64,000 nucleotides of DNA from Leptospira hartskeerlii (GTDB lineage: Bacteria > Spirochaetota > Leptospiria > Leptospirales > Leptospiraceae): contig NZ_NPDL01000009.1 in the NCBI RefSeq assembly GCF_002811475.1, forward strand, positions 21,171 through 85,170, given 5' to 3'. A program made the translations under genes and the position numbers. Below the pieces are notes generated by a model, which was given only the letters and a program-made list of their open reading frames with translations, did no database searches and was not told the origin of the DNA. Below, piece after piece: positions 1 to 9,785 of the stretch; within the stretch, counting starts at the first letter, position 1, and every line of letters starts with the position of its first letter.

Positions 1-246
1 CCACGATATCCACCACCGCCGCCTTCACGGTTTTGGTAACCTCCGCCTTGACCACCCTGGCCTCCACGATATCCACCACCGCCGCCTTCACGGTTTTGGT
101 AACCACCGCCTTGACCACCCTGGCCTCCGCGATATCCGCCACCACCTTGACCGCCTTGGTAACCACCGCCCTGACCACCCTGGCCTCCACGATATCCGCC
201 ACCACCTTGGCCGCTTTGATTTCCGTCGGAACGATTTCCACGGTAA
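1..246 (-). repeat. Tandem repeat inside infB, about 63 bp (21 codons) per unit
   Basis: Nearly identical units begin at 1, 64, 127 and 187 on the plus strand, each starting with CC(A/G)CGATATCC. The spacing is 63, 63 and 60 bp, so one unit has lost a codon. On the coding (minus) strand each unit gives a glycine-rich block with YRGG and GGYQ elements. The repeat continues out of the window. High identity between units implies recent duplication or ongoing copy-number change. Confidence 0.85.
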
Positions 247-656
247 TTACCGCCACCTGACTCTCCTCCTTCCCTGTTTTGGTTGGAGTAAGTCGGTCTT
301 TGATTTGGACGAGATACTATAATATTATTGTCTTCTCTCTGGAATGGAGGTCTTCCTTCTCCCAAAATATGTTCAGGAGGAGCAGATCTTGGAACCGGAG
401 GCTCTTGGCGAGTACTTGGTTCCGGAAAGAGAGGTTCTTTTTTAGGAGGAGTAGAACTTTTAGGAGTGCTTGGAGAGGAGGAAGCTGCAGCAGCCGGTTT
501 ATTTGGAGCTGGATCTATTGGGGCTTCTTTCTTTGCAGAGGTAGAAGGCGTTTTTTCGTCCGGCTTCTTTTTGATAACCAGCTTCTTCTTCTTACTTGCG
601 TCAGCAGAAGCAGAGCCCTGGAGCTTTTCCTTGATTGATTTATTCTTTTCTTCCAT
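1..656 (-). CDS. infB: Translation initiation factor IF-2, N-terminal part (cut by window edge)
   Basis: The minus frame is open from the ATG at 656 to the window edge (218 codons) with no stop. AGGA lies 6 bases before the ATG. The visible part is only the variable N-terminal region of IF-2: a Lys/Glu-rich start, a Lys run near residue 20-32, a Pro/Ala/Ser-rich linker, then from about residue 130 a Gly/Arg/Gln/Tyr-rich segment with a 20-21 residue tandem repeat. The GTPase domain would lie beyond the edge. The identification rests mainly on the conserved order rimP-nusA-infB and on such low-complexity N-termini being typical of IF-2. IF-2 places initiator tRNA on the 30S subunit. The RGG/YQ-like repeat is unusually long. 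No catalytic motif is in view, so the call is contextual but strong. Confidence 0.85.
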   Translation of the reverse strand, partial: MEEKNKSIKEKLQGSASADASKKKKLVIKKKPDEKTPSTSAKKEAPIDPAPNKPAAAASSSPSTPKSSTPPKKEPLFPEPSTRQEPPVPRSAPPEHILGEGRPPFQREDNNIIVSRPNQRPTYSNQNREGGESGGGNYRGNRSDGNQSGQGGGGYRGGQGGQGGGYQGGQGGGGYRGGQGGQGGGYQNREGGGGGYRGGQGGQGGGYQNREGGGGGYR

Positions 657-703
657 ATAATGTCCTGGTCAAGTACGCGATGTACTGAAAACGGGTTGAA
701 CCC

Positions 704-723
704 AATCTCTCAAAATCGAGAGA

Positions 724-725
<2 letters not shown>
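704..725 (-). other. Hairpin at the nusA stop codon, between nusA and infB
   Basis: AATCTCTC (704-711) pairs with GAGAGATT (718-725) around a 6-base loop, so the nusA stop codon lies in the stem. Two more short inverted repeats follow towards infB: GGGTT/AACCC at 693-703 and AGTAC/GTACT at 672-686. There is no T tract after any of them, so a processing or stability element fits better than a strong terminator. The effect is inferred. Confidence 0.4.
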
Positions 726-2094
<1,369 letters not shown>

Positions 2095-2096
2095 AA

Positions 2097-2585
<489 letters not shown>

Positions 2586-2842
2586 TGCCGGCCTTACAGA
2601 GAGTCTCTGAACCGCTTCGTTTTGCCTCAAAAAAGAGGAAAAAACAACCTACAAAAACGGATTATCTCCGAAATTTTTAGGATTTTCCCATACATTCATT
2701 GGGTGGTTCCCGATACCTATTCAAAATATTTTTGGCTAACCCTAGTGTAAAGTAAAAAATACGTCCAGTTCCGCGCCATCCTCTTGTTACGAGCGAAATT
2801 GCTTGTTTTCTGATACTAAAAAGAAGGATGGTAACGAAATGT

Positions 2843-2874
2843 CCCGGGCAAAGCAAAAATAGGCTCGGGTTTTT
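2843..2874 (+). terminator. Terminator-like hairpin just upstream of the lipoprotein gene (possible attenuator)
   Basis: CCCGGGC (2843-2849) pairs with GCTCGGG (2863-2869), one G-T wobble, 13-base loop, followed directly by five T. The lipoprotein ATG is only 9 bases beyond the T run. A 7-codon reading frame (ATG at 2839, TAG at 2860-2862), with AAGGA about 11 bases before it, runs through the left arm and loop. This looks like leader-controlled attenuation, but the regulatory role is inferred. Confidence 0.45.
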
Positions 2875-2883
2875 ACTAGAACC

Positions 2884-4038
2884 ATGCAAAATTCTTTTAC
2901 TTCTAAAATTTGGACTTCATCTGTCCGCAAATACCTTCCCCTTTTCCTATCTTCTATCCTAGTGATAGGAGCTTGTTCCAAATTCCGAGTGGATGATTAT
3001 AATCCCTATCTATACGGAAGAGTTAAATTAGGAAAAGATTTAAAAGAATTACAGGTGAGCATAGTCAATCGGGTTCCAACAAACGTTCCGAACCAGGTGG
3101 CTGTTGTTTCAGGGGTGATTTACGTTCCTGACTTCGAACAATCTCTGATCAAAGCATTCAACTCGGACGGAGATCTGAAGTTTGTGATCGGTAGCTCCAA
3201 AGAAAAACAAGACAAGATCAAAACTTATAATATTAAATTAGGAAGAATAGGACTCGTCACTGTTTCAGACGGAGATGATATCTATGTTCAGTCCAGAGTT
3301 TCCAGAGAAGATGTCAAAGCGGACAAAGTAGCTGAAAATATTTACGCTAAAAAATCCGGAGAATTTCGCACGGAAGCGGAGGAAGCAGTTCCTTCTGTGA
3401 TCTTAAAAATAAACGACTCCGGAAAACTTTCACAAACAATCTACGCTGATGGTGTAGGAGGATCTATTCCGTTCGGTTATGTAGAAAGAATGGAAGCAGG
3501 AAATAACGATCTACTATTCGTTTTCCATAGACAGAACGGAGTAATGAGACTTAGCATTTTTGATGAATCAGGAAAATTAAAACAAAAGGTAGAAGGTTCC
3601 GACTTCAAAGATTCTTTGAACCAAGGAGAGGCTTACACCTGGTATGTGGATTCATTCATTTCGCATCCTGATGGAGAATATGCACTCGGCTCTTTTAGTT
3701 TTTATGAAACTAAATCAGGAAGATTCAAAAATAGAAAGATCCTAAAATACGAATTCAAAGACAAAAGAATTACTCCGGTCAAAGAGATCCAGGATCCTTC
3801 TGAAACATTATACTGGGTCCTAAACAATGATAACTTTTTTATTTGGGAAACGGAAGTGGAAGAAGGAAATTCCATCAGACTCCAGGTTCACGACGAGGAC
3901 GGAAACCATGTAAATAATATCCGCCTCAACTATCCTCCACCTCGCGGACTTTGGAGAGAGACTTGGATGGATACGAATGACGAAATCTATTCAATGAAGA
4001 TCAGATCCGGTTATTTAGAGATCCATAAATGGAAATAG
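2884..4038 (+). CDS. Leptospira lipoprotein, LIC_12708-like family
   Basis: Starts with basic residues, a hydrophobic stretch (about residues 17-30) and a lipobox ending V-I-G-A-C at Cys31, so it is predicted to be exported and lipidated. The mature part (about 350 residues) is rich in short beta strands with recurring patterns such as GVIYVPDF and FNSDGDLKFVIG, suggesting a beta-propeller-like fold. I recognise it as the lipoprotein usually found beside rimP-nusA in Leptospira (LIC_12708 family, from memory). No enzyme motif is visible. The NAD(P)HX repair gene starts 1 bp after its stop, so the two are co-translated. A terminator-like hairpin stands immediately upstream. Confidence 0.8.
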   Translation: MQNSFTSKIWTSSVRKYLPLFLSSILVIGACSKFRVDDYNPYLYGRVKLGKDLKELQVSIVNRVPTNVPNQVAVVSGVIYVPDFEQSLIKAFNSDGDLKFVIGSSKEKQDKIKTYNIKLGRIGLVTVSDGDDIYVQSRVSREDVKADKVAENIYAKKSGEFRTEAEEAVPSVILKINDSGKLSQTIYADGVGGSIPFGYVERMEAGNNDLLFVFHRQNGVMRLSIFDESGKLKQKVEGSDFKDSLNQGEAYTWYVDSFISHPDGEYALGSFSFYETKSGRFKNRKILKYEFKDKRITPVKEIQDPSETLYWVLNNDNFFIWETEVEEGNSIRLQVHDEDGNHVNNIRLNYPPPRGLWRETWMDTNDEIYSMKIRSGYLEIHKWK

Positions 4039-4039
4039 A

Positions 4040-5512
4040 ATGAGCCAATCCCCTAATTTCCAGGTTTTATTCAACGAAGAAGAAGCAAAACTCCTAGACG
4101 AGCAAACCATCCGAGAAAGAAAAATTTCAGGGACCTTGCTCATGGGATTTGCCGCGATCTCCATCTTCCAAACCTGGGAAGAAGTTTTCAGATCTGCAAA
4201 GAAGATCACCATACTCTGCGGCTCAGGAAACAACGGAGGAGACGGCTACGCCTTAGCACAATTTTTAAAAGCAGAAGGTCTACCTGTAGAGATCTATTCC
4301 AAAGAAGGGAATTTCTCCGAAGAAACAAAATATTATAAAAATCTAACGGAACAACTGAAAATCCCAAACTTTCCTTTGGAAAAATTCAAAGAGAATCATA
4401 TAAATTCACGAGAAGTCTTAGTCGATTCACTTTTAGGAACCGGATTCAAAGGCCCATTGTCCGGGGAAATTTCGAAAGCAGTCGCGGAAATCCGCTCTGC
4501 TAAAGAAAGATTAAAGGATTCTTTGCTGATATTAAGTATAGATGCTGTCTCCGGTTATTCTCCTGACGAAAAAATCCCGTTTGCTGCTGATATTTTAGCG
4601 GATATAGGATCTCCTAAGATCAAGAATGTATTCTACCCATTATCCAAAGACAGAAAATCGTTCCATCCGATCGGCTTCTTGAGGCAGCAATTCCAGACTT
4701 CTAAATATCTTTTAGCAAGAGTAAACAAAGAAGAATTAGCCTCTAAACTTTCGAGAGAAAAAGATTCACATAAATACAAAAACGGTTCTGCAGTATTTAT
4801 AGGCGGATCAGAAGGGATGTCAGGAGCTATTCTTTCCTCCGCACTCGCTTTTCAAGAATTAGGAGGTGGAATTTCCCAAATCCTCACTCCTTCTGCAAAT
4901 ACTCTAACAAAAGTTCTCAAAAAAGATCCTTCCTTCATGGTTTCCGCGTTAGAAAGTTCTAAAAAAATTTCGGACTACCCCTTTTTAAAAAAAGCAAGCG
5001 TGGTATGTGTTGGACCTGGGCTTGCTTCTTCCGATCTTCCTCAATTTTCTTTTTCTAAAGAAACAATTCTGATCTTTGACGCAGGTGCATTAAAATATTT
5101 GGATGAAAAACATTTGGGCCCGCGCACAATACTCACTCCTCATTTAGGAGAATGGTCTTTTATTACAGGAAAAAAATACCAAAGCCAATATTCCGCATTA
5201 GAAGATGCAAATATTTGGGCAAAGGAGAAGGGAACTTATTTACTTCTAAAAGGACCTGTTTCTATTCTATTCACTCCTGAAGGGAATTCATACTTTTGGG
5301 AATTCCAAGAACCCAAATTGGCTGTCATGGGAACAGGTGATCTACTCGTAGGAATTCTAACATTTTTCTTATCCAAAGGAGAAGACATCGTAGAATCAGT
5401 CAGACTTTCTCAAAGTGTTCTATTATATTGTGCAGAATTATGCAAAGGATATCCTACAGCGGGCAGGATCCGTAAGAAGATCAGAACACTGATCGAGTCT
5501 TACGGTTTTTAG
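4040..5512 (+). CDS. nnr: Bifunctional NAD(P)H-hydrate epimerase / ADP-dependent NAD(P)H-hydrate dehydratase
   Basis: Repairs damaged NAD(P)HX: the N-terminal half epimerises the R and S hydrates and the C-terminal half dehydrates the S form using ADP. The N-terminal YjeF domain shows CGSGNNGGDGYA at residues 60-71 and VDSLLGTGFKG. The C-terminal ribokinase-like domain shows GGSEGMSGA, VGPGLAS, LTPHLGEW and, near residue 431, GTGDLLVG, which carries the catalytic Asp. At 490 residues it matches the fused bacterial form. It begins 1 bp after the preceding lipoprotein stop, with GGAAA as the likely ribosome site. Identity is secure. Confidence 0.95.
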   Translation: MSQSPNFQVLFNEEEAKLLDEQTIRERKISGTLLMGFAAISIFQTWEEVFRSAKKITILCGSGNNGGDGYALAQFLKAEGLPVEIYSKEGNFSEETKYYKNLTEQLKIPNFPLEKFKENHINSREVLVDSLLGTGFKGPLSGEISKAVAEIRSAKERLKDSLLILSIDAVSGYSPDEKIPFAADILADIGSPKIKNVFYPLSKDRKSFHPIGFLRQQFQTSKYLLARVNKEELASKLSREKDSHKYKNGSAVFIGGSEGMSGAILSSALAFQELGGGISQILTPSANTLTKVLKKDPSFMVSALESSKKISDYPFLKKASVVCVGPGLASSDLPQFSFSKETILIFDAGALKYLDEKHLGPRTILTPHLGEWSFITGKKYQSQYSALEDANIWAKEKGTYLLLKGPVSILFTPEGNSYFWEFQEPKLAVMGTGDLLVGILTFFLSKGEDIVESVRLSQSVLLYCAELCKGYPTAGRIRKKIRTLIESYGF

Positions 5513-5699
5513 TAGAAAAGTTTCCACACCAAAGCGCTAAGATAGAAAGATATTTATTCCATTCTTTGTGACACCCCTTCCTCTCTTTGCGGCTTCGCGT
5601 GAGAAAATATTCCATCAAATTACATCTTTGTTAATTACTTCTCCCGAGAAAATTCGCCACATAACAATAGTTATATGAAACTTGAATAAAGATTTCATA

Positions 5700-5719
5700 A
5701 TTATAACGATCGCTATAAT
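5700..5719. promoter_or_regulatory. Near-perfect 20-bp palindrome upstream of the 5758 gene
   Basis: ATTATA-A-CGATCG-C-TATAAT is symmetric except for one mismatched pair, and lies 38 bp before the start codon. It contains TATAAT on both strands. It could be an operator overlapping a promoter -10 element; no regulator is known. The rest of 5513-5757 is non-coding, with a small ATAAC/GTTAT repeat at about 5661-5674. Confidence 0.35.
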
Positions 5720-5757
5720 ATCCAAGGCGAATCGACACAAAGCCAGGAGAAAAATTT

Positions 5758-6699
5758 ATGGGCTCGATGAAAAGAATATCACTCGCCCTTCTTCTATTCT
5801 TCTTTGCATGCCAAGGAAGTAGCAAGAACGATGCCAACGGTTTTATGGGGCTCGCGATCGTGCAAGCGTTAAGCGATCATTGTGCGGAAGCCACCTATAA
5901 GAGCGATGTAAACAGATACGAAGTAACTCTCAACGGAGTTCCAAGTATAGGATGCAACCAAGCTACTTTAGAAGGCAGCACACATGCGGAATACGCGGCT
6001 AAGCAAAGAGCAGACTTCGTAAGGGCGAAAGCGGTCACGGATGCAGTAGGAGGAGGAACTGGAGAAGCCTGCGAAAGGACATCCGCTTTATTCGCGAGTT
6101 GGATACAAGCGATAGACGACCAGAATTGGAATGCGTTACCTGATGTGGACTCACCGGATGAATTCACTGCAAGGATGACAAATACACGATTCTACCCGAT
6201 TACTACTTTTCTTACGGAAAGCCAAACATTTCTTACGAATGGTTTAGGGGCAGGTGACCCATTTGCTGGAGATGCTTGGGTCGTCATAAATGCACCCTTA
6301 GGTTTTGGAGGACCGGTCAAAGCAACTGTTTATAGTCAGGCTCAAATTGATACATCCTCAGTAGCAGATCTGGAACTTTACCAAAGCGGAGATCTGACTG
6401 CACATCTATTAGCAATGGGTAATGCATTTAGTCCGCTAGTAGGAGGAGGAGTGGAAAACCCTTGTGTTCAAGCAGTTTTTGTTTTGATCAAACAAAAATA
6501 TCCGGGAGCATTCGGCGCAATTAGAAGAAATTCCCAAACAGGGAATATACTCACTGTGAGTGCAACTTATCAAGATCCGACCGTTTTCGATACAAGCTTA
6601 AGTGTGAACCCTTTCATGTATCTTAGCTATTGTGAATACGGTGCGGATGCAGAAGCGACTCACTTATGCGCGACCCTAAACGATAGATTCGCAGAGTAA
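5758..6699 (+). CDS. Predicted lipoprotein of unknown function
   Basis: The start is set by AGGAG eight bases upstream. A signal sequence (basic start, then LALLLFFFA) ends at a lipobox Cys near residue 18, so this is a predicted lipoprotein of about 295 mature residues. The mature protein has several Cys residues spread along its length (for example DHCAEA, IGCNQA, GEACERT, ENPCVQ, LSYCEY, THLCAT), suggesting disulphide bonds outside the inner membrane. I do not recognise a domain. It has its own upstream region with a palindrome and is convergent with the CDGSH gene (1 bp gap). It is likely a genus-level surface or periplasmic protein. Confidence 0.7.
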   Translation: MGSMKRISLALLLFFFACQGSSKNDANGFMGLAIVQALSDHCAEATYKSDVNRYEVTLNGVPSIGCNQATLEGSTHAEYAAKQRADFVRAKAVTDAVGGGTGEACERTSALFASWIQAIDDQNWNALPDVDSPDEFTARMTNTRFYPITTFLTESQTFLTNGLGAGDPFAGDAWVVINAPLGFGGPVKATVYSQAQIDTSSVADLELYQSGDLTAHLLAMGNAFSPLVGGGVENPCVQAVFVLIKQKYPGAFGAIRRNSQTGNILTVSATYQDPTVFDTSLSVNPFMYLSYCEYGADAEATHLCATLNDRFAE

Positions 6700-6700
6700 G

Positions 6701-7330
6701 TCATTCAGACTTAAATTTGATTTTGCGATGAGTCCCATCGCAATATGGTTTATTCGAAGAACCACCGCAACGGCAAAGGTAAGTTTCGGTGGTTCTATTT
6801 GTAACTTTTCCTGTTCCGGAACAAATTTCTAAATTTCCAACCACCTTCAAAGGACCGTTCTTAGTAGGATCAATTTTTAGAATTCCATTTCGAACAGGCA
6901 ATGCTTCAGATTCCTGGATAGCAGGTTCTCCGGTAGCGGTAAATCCAATACTCAAATGAGTCGTGTCGCAAAATGGTTTATGAGTAGAAGCTCCGCATCT
7001 ACAAAGTGTAAGCCTATATTGCTTCTCCACACCCTCTAACTCAATATCTGCATGAATCGCAAGAGGTCCATTCTCCCTGACCCGTAAAACGTTTACAGGG
7101 GGAGAAGTTTCTTTAAAAGAAGGATCGTTCGACTCAAAACGGATCGCACCGGACGGACAATTCAAGGCTAAAGATTTGATCTCTTCTACACTTGCTTTGT
7201 CGGGAAAGATCCATTCTCCTTCCACATTCGGAACGAATACGTCAGGTCTACTCAATACACAATTTCGTGAATGAATACATTTCTTGCCATCGAAAAGAAT
7301 GGTGGCTTCTTTTCCTTTTACGATTTCCAT
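6701..7330 (-). CDS. CDGSH-type iron-sulfur protein with N-terminal divergent ferredoxin domain
   Basis: Three cluster sites can be read. The N-terminal about 75 residues match the divergent single 4Fe-4S domain (KKCIHSRNC early, NCPSGAI later). Two CDGSH zinc-finger-like motifs follow: CRCGASTHKPFCDTTH near residue 110 and CRCGGSSNKPYCDGTH near the C-terminus. Each has the C-x-C-x2-S-x3-P-x-C-D-x2-H pattern that binds a 2Fe-2S cluster. A redox or iron-sulfur storage role is likely; the exact function of bacterial members is little known. The ATG at 7330 has GGAG seven bases upstream and is preferred over a GTG at 7357. It stands alone, convergent with the lipoprotein gene. Confidence 0.88.
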   Translation of the reverse strand: MEIVKGKEATILFDGKKCIHSRNCVLSRPDVFVPNVEGEWIFPDKASVEEIKSLALNCPSGAIRFESNDPSFKETSPPVNVLRVRENGPLAIHADIELEGVEKQYRLTLCRCGASTHKPFCDTTHLSIGFTATGEPAIQESEALPVRNGILKIDPTKNGPLKVVGNLEICSGTGKVTNRTTETYLCRCGGSSNKPYCDGTHRKIKFKSE

Positions 7331-7400
7331 GATATTGCTCCGGATCAAAGTATGCACGATTCTTAAAAGTAAAGCAACCTAATCATTTACGGAGGAATGC

Positions 7401-8051
7401 TTGCAATCTTTTCTAGGAAAAAGTAATTTATGGAAAAAGGGCCAAGGAATATCTAAAATGAGTAAAGGCTATCATTCCCGCTCTCCGGAAGAATTCCAGG
7501 ATTTTCTGCGTAAAAGCAAGGATGCGGGCAAATCAAACAACCGTTCCAAATTGATCCTGTTTTTTGACGTTATACTATTGCTATTTATATTTTCAGTGGT
7601 AGCCAAACTTTTGAATCCTCTCGCCTTTTCAGGCCAAACGGAATCGAAGGAAATTTCTTCCCATTTTGTGAGTTATCGACTTACTTCTAGTAAGGAGAAT
7701 TCAAAGGACTTTCCGACCTTCTTTCTTTTTTTAAAGAATAAAGGAACTGAAAGTCTATCTTTTCCGAATTCGGAAGATAAAATCCGAATTTTTATAAAAA
7801 GTGGGGATTTGAATTGTTTGGAAGACTCCTGGTCTTTGGCATCTAAAAATTTATCACCTGGAAGTACGAATTTTTTCAGGTACGAAATTTCACCCGAACT
7901 TCTTTCTAATCTTCCTCCTGAATGTAAAACTCAGGAAAAATCAGTTTTAAATAATATTACCGGTGTTTTCCAAGGCGGAAAAAAAAGATCCTTTCACGCG
8001 GAAATTCTCCGAAAAGGCGAAAACATTTCTTTAGAAATTCCTAATTTTTGA
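7401..8051 (+). CDS. Single-span membrane protein of unknown function
   Basis: About 216 residues. The N-terminal part is basic and Ser-rich (HSRSPEEFQDFLRKSKDAG), followed by one membrane helix near residues 50-68 (LILFFDVILLLFIFSVVAKLL). The C-terminal about 140 residues should lie outside and resemble a small beta-sandwich (F-L-F-L-K-N-K-G-T-E-S-L). The start is taken as the TTG at 7401 because GGAGG precedes it by 5 bases; an ATG at 7458, with AAGGA further upstream, would give a 197-residue version. It is followed 6 bp later by a second small gene, probably in one transcript. I do not recognise the family. Confidence 0.6.
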   Translation: MQSFLGKSNLWKKGQGISKMSKGYHSRSPEEFQDFLRKSKDAGKSNNRSKLILFFDVILLLFIFSVVAKLLNPLAFSGQTESKEISSHFVSYRLTSSKENSKDFPTFFLFLKNKGTESLSFPNSEDKIRIFIKSGDLNCLEDSWSLASKNLSPGSTNFFRYEISPELLSNLPPECKTQEKSVLNNITGVFQGGKKRSFHAEILRKGENISLEIPNF

Positions 8052-8057
8052 GATACC

Positions 8058-8294
8058 ATGAACGAAGAGATCCAAGCATTAAATAAGATAGTCGCCATCG
8101 TGGATGAAAAAGCTTCCTTATTCAAAAAGGATTGGAGTCATATGCCTAAGATTAGAGCGACAACCGAGAAAAAACTGATCTTGGATCTGATCGAAAATGC
8201 TTTGCAACTGGCCAAGAATATTCGTCCTGCGCCTAACGATCTGCTTGGTGATTTGCAAAAATTGAAGGCGGAGTTTTCGAGGCTGCCAATCTAA
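8058..8294 (+). CDS. Small helical protein of unknown function
   Basis: A 78-residue, charged, probably all-helical protein (EEIQALNKIVAIVDEKASLFK, then EKKLILDLIENALQLAKNI). It has no signal peptide or membrane span and no Cys. It starts 6 bp after the membrane protein's stop, so it is likely translated from the same mRNA. No family is recognised. The extragenic repeat cluster begins about 10 bp after its stop. Confidence 0.55.
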   Translation: MNEEIQALNKIVAIVDEKASLFKKDWSHMPKIRATTEKKLILDLIENALQLAKNIRPAPNDLLGDLQKLKAEFSRLPI

Positions 8295-8303
8295 GAGATT
8301 CAG

Positions 8304-8454
8304 TTTTGTTGGAATTCCAACAAAAGTAGGGAGTAAAATTTAATTGTAGAGATTTGAATTTTATGATATAGCGGTCGGGCTCTCCCACGAGCCACTCCCC
8401 CCACCCGAACCTGGGCGGGGGCGATCTCAATAACTATGTGTAGGAGTTCCTACA
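8304..8454. repeat. Cluster of extragenic inverted repeats
   Basis: Four symmetric elements fill the 180-bp gap 8295-8474. They are a perfect 22-bp palindrome at 8304-8325 (half site TTTTGTTGGAA); GGCTC/GAGCC at 8378-8393; a GC-rich hairpin at 8398-8421 (eight GC pairs, one mismatch, loop GAACCT); and TGTAGGA/TCCTACA at 8439-8454. The last type (TGTAGGAxxTCCTACA) and the GC hairpin resemble short repeats that I recall scattered between genes in Leptospira genomes. The gap lies between converging genes, so a transcription-stop role is possible. Confidence 0.6.
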
Positions 8455-8474
8455 TCGAAGCGACAAATTTACTT

Positions 8475-9611
8475 TCAATCGTAATTCTTAGTGACCTTCT
8501 TCCATTTCTTTTCCCTATCTTCCATATAATCTTCAATCTCTGAGTATGATCTTTTTCCATCCAGATAATCCAGAAGGAATTGATCTCCTACTAAAAGTTG
8601 GATCGCTGGTAGATCGGACCTAAATTCGTAAGGTCCTTGTAGGAATTCAAACTTGTCCGGATAAAATTCTCTCAATGTACGGATGAGTAATAATCCGAAC
8701 AATAAACTATGAAACTTTTTAGGTTTATCTAATAAGATTTGGTAACCTCCACAAACTTTGCCGGCATGTTTATGGAAGGTTGGAATAAACTTCAAAGGTC
8801 TTAACCTAAAAATTCCCTTTTGTTTTTCTTGTAGTTTTTCGAGAAACAATCTGTCTAGCTCGTTGATATAAGGCGCACCGAATGTTTCAAATGGTCTAGT
8901 GGTCCCTCTTCCTTCCGAAAGATTTGTTCCTTCTAAAAGGCAAAGTCCTGTGTATACATAACAAGTTGTTTGAGCAGGAATATTGGGAGAAGGAGGAACC
9001 CATAAAAACTCAGAACTCTTTTTTGGATACAGATCCAATCGATAAAGTTCCAGATCCAGATTAAATTTATCCTTATAATATTCTAAAAGGCCCGCAGCGG
9101 AGAGACCATGTCGGTGCAGCGTCCCTTCTACCCCTACAAATGAAGAAAATTTTTGTTCTAACGGTGAGCCTTCTAACTTAGCGCCTGCCGGATTTTTTGC
9201 ATTCGATATTAAAATACGAGGTCTTGGTTTTCCTCTTTTGGCGAGTCGATCCGCCGCCTGCATTGCATACAATGCAGTGGTCAAAAATGTATAATAACGA
9301 GCGCCTACATCTCTAATATCTATGATCAATGTGTCCAGGTCGGATAAAACTTCTTCCGCAGGAGCGAGACTTTCCTCATTATCTCCGTACAAATTTAAGA
9401 TCTGAGTTTCTCCTAAATCATAGATGAGTCCTTTTCCAGAAACCTGATCTTGCAGCTCTGCAAAAAGTCCATGCTCAGGCAAAAATAGTTTTTTGAGTCC
9501 GTATTCTTTCTGGATGATCTTGAAATGATAGTCGCCTTTCCAACCATATGCGCTCTGGTTGGTAAGCATCCCGATAGATTTCGCATTGGAGAGAATTTTA
9601 CTTTTTTTCAT
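8475..9611 (-). CDS. DUF1343 / NamZ-like protein (possible exo-N-acetylmuramidase)
   Basis: Characterised NamZ enzymes of this family release N-acetylmuramic acid from the non-reducing end of peptidoglycan fragments. Family motifs are clear along the whole length: GMLTNQSA near the start, [75 protein letters not shown] (split over two segments) and [13 protein letters not shown]. At 378 residues it is near full length. Unlike many members it has no obvious signal peptide from the ATG at 9611, so a cytoplasmic recycling role or a mis-set start is possible. It is divergent from the cyclic-nucleotide-binding gene across 174 bp. Confidence 0.85.
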   Translation of the reverse strand: MKKSKILSNAKSIGMLTNQSAYGWKGDYHFKIIQKEYGLKKLFLPEHGLFAELQDQVSGKGLIYDLGETQILNLYGDNEESLAPAEEVLSDLDTLIIDIRDVGARYYTFLTTALYAMQAADRLAKRGKPRPRILISNAKNPAGAKLEGSPLEQKFSSFVGVEGTLHRHGLSAAGLLEYYKDKFNLDLELYRLDLYPKKSSEFLWVPPSPNIPAQTTCYVYTGLCLLEGTNLSEGRGTTRPFETFGAPYINELDRLFLEKLQEKQKGIFRLRPLKFIPTFHKHAGKVCGGYQILLDKPKKFHSLLFGLLLIRTLREFYPDKFEFLQGPYEFRSDLPAIQLLVGDQFLLDYLDGKRSYSEIEDYMEDREKKWKKVTKNYD

Positions 9612-9785
9612 TTTCTAAAGAGGTTTTTTCCAGGAAAGTTAAGGAGTCAAGCAGGACTATGAGCGCCTTAGTCTTGGAAATCTTTTGCCTTATCCATAAG
9701 GTCCTTTTTAGAGAATCCTTTAAAAAAGAGTTTCCATTCTTAGGGAAGGATAGTTTTCTTCTTAATTTGCCCCAACAGCGATCGT

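Noticed and set aside
33..660. Plus-strand open frames opposite infB
   Set aside because: They are Thr/Ala- or Arg/Phe-rich mirror images of the Gly/Pro-rich infB repeat and linker; no start site or family resemblance.
2677..2981. Minus-strand frames of 64-70 codons upstream of rimP
   Set aside because: They overlap the start of the plus-strand lipoprotein gene and the hairpin, have no ribosome site and no recognisable protein character.
5513..5757. tRNA or small RNA gene in the gap before the 5758 lipoprotein
   Set aside because: No cloverleaf or conserved T-loop (GTTCGA-type) sequence could be found; only short palindromes are present.
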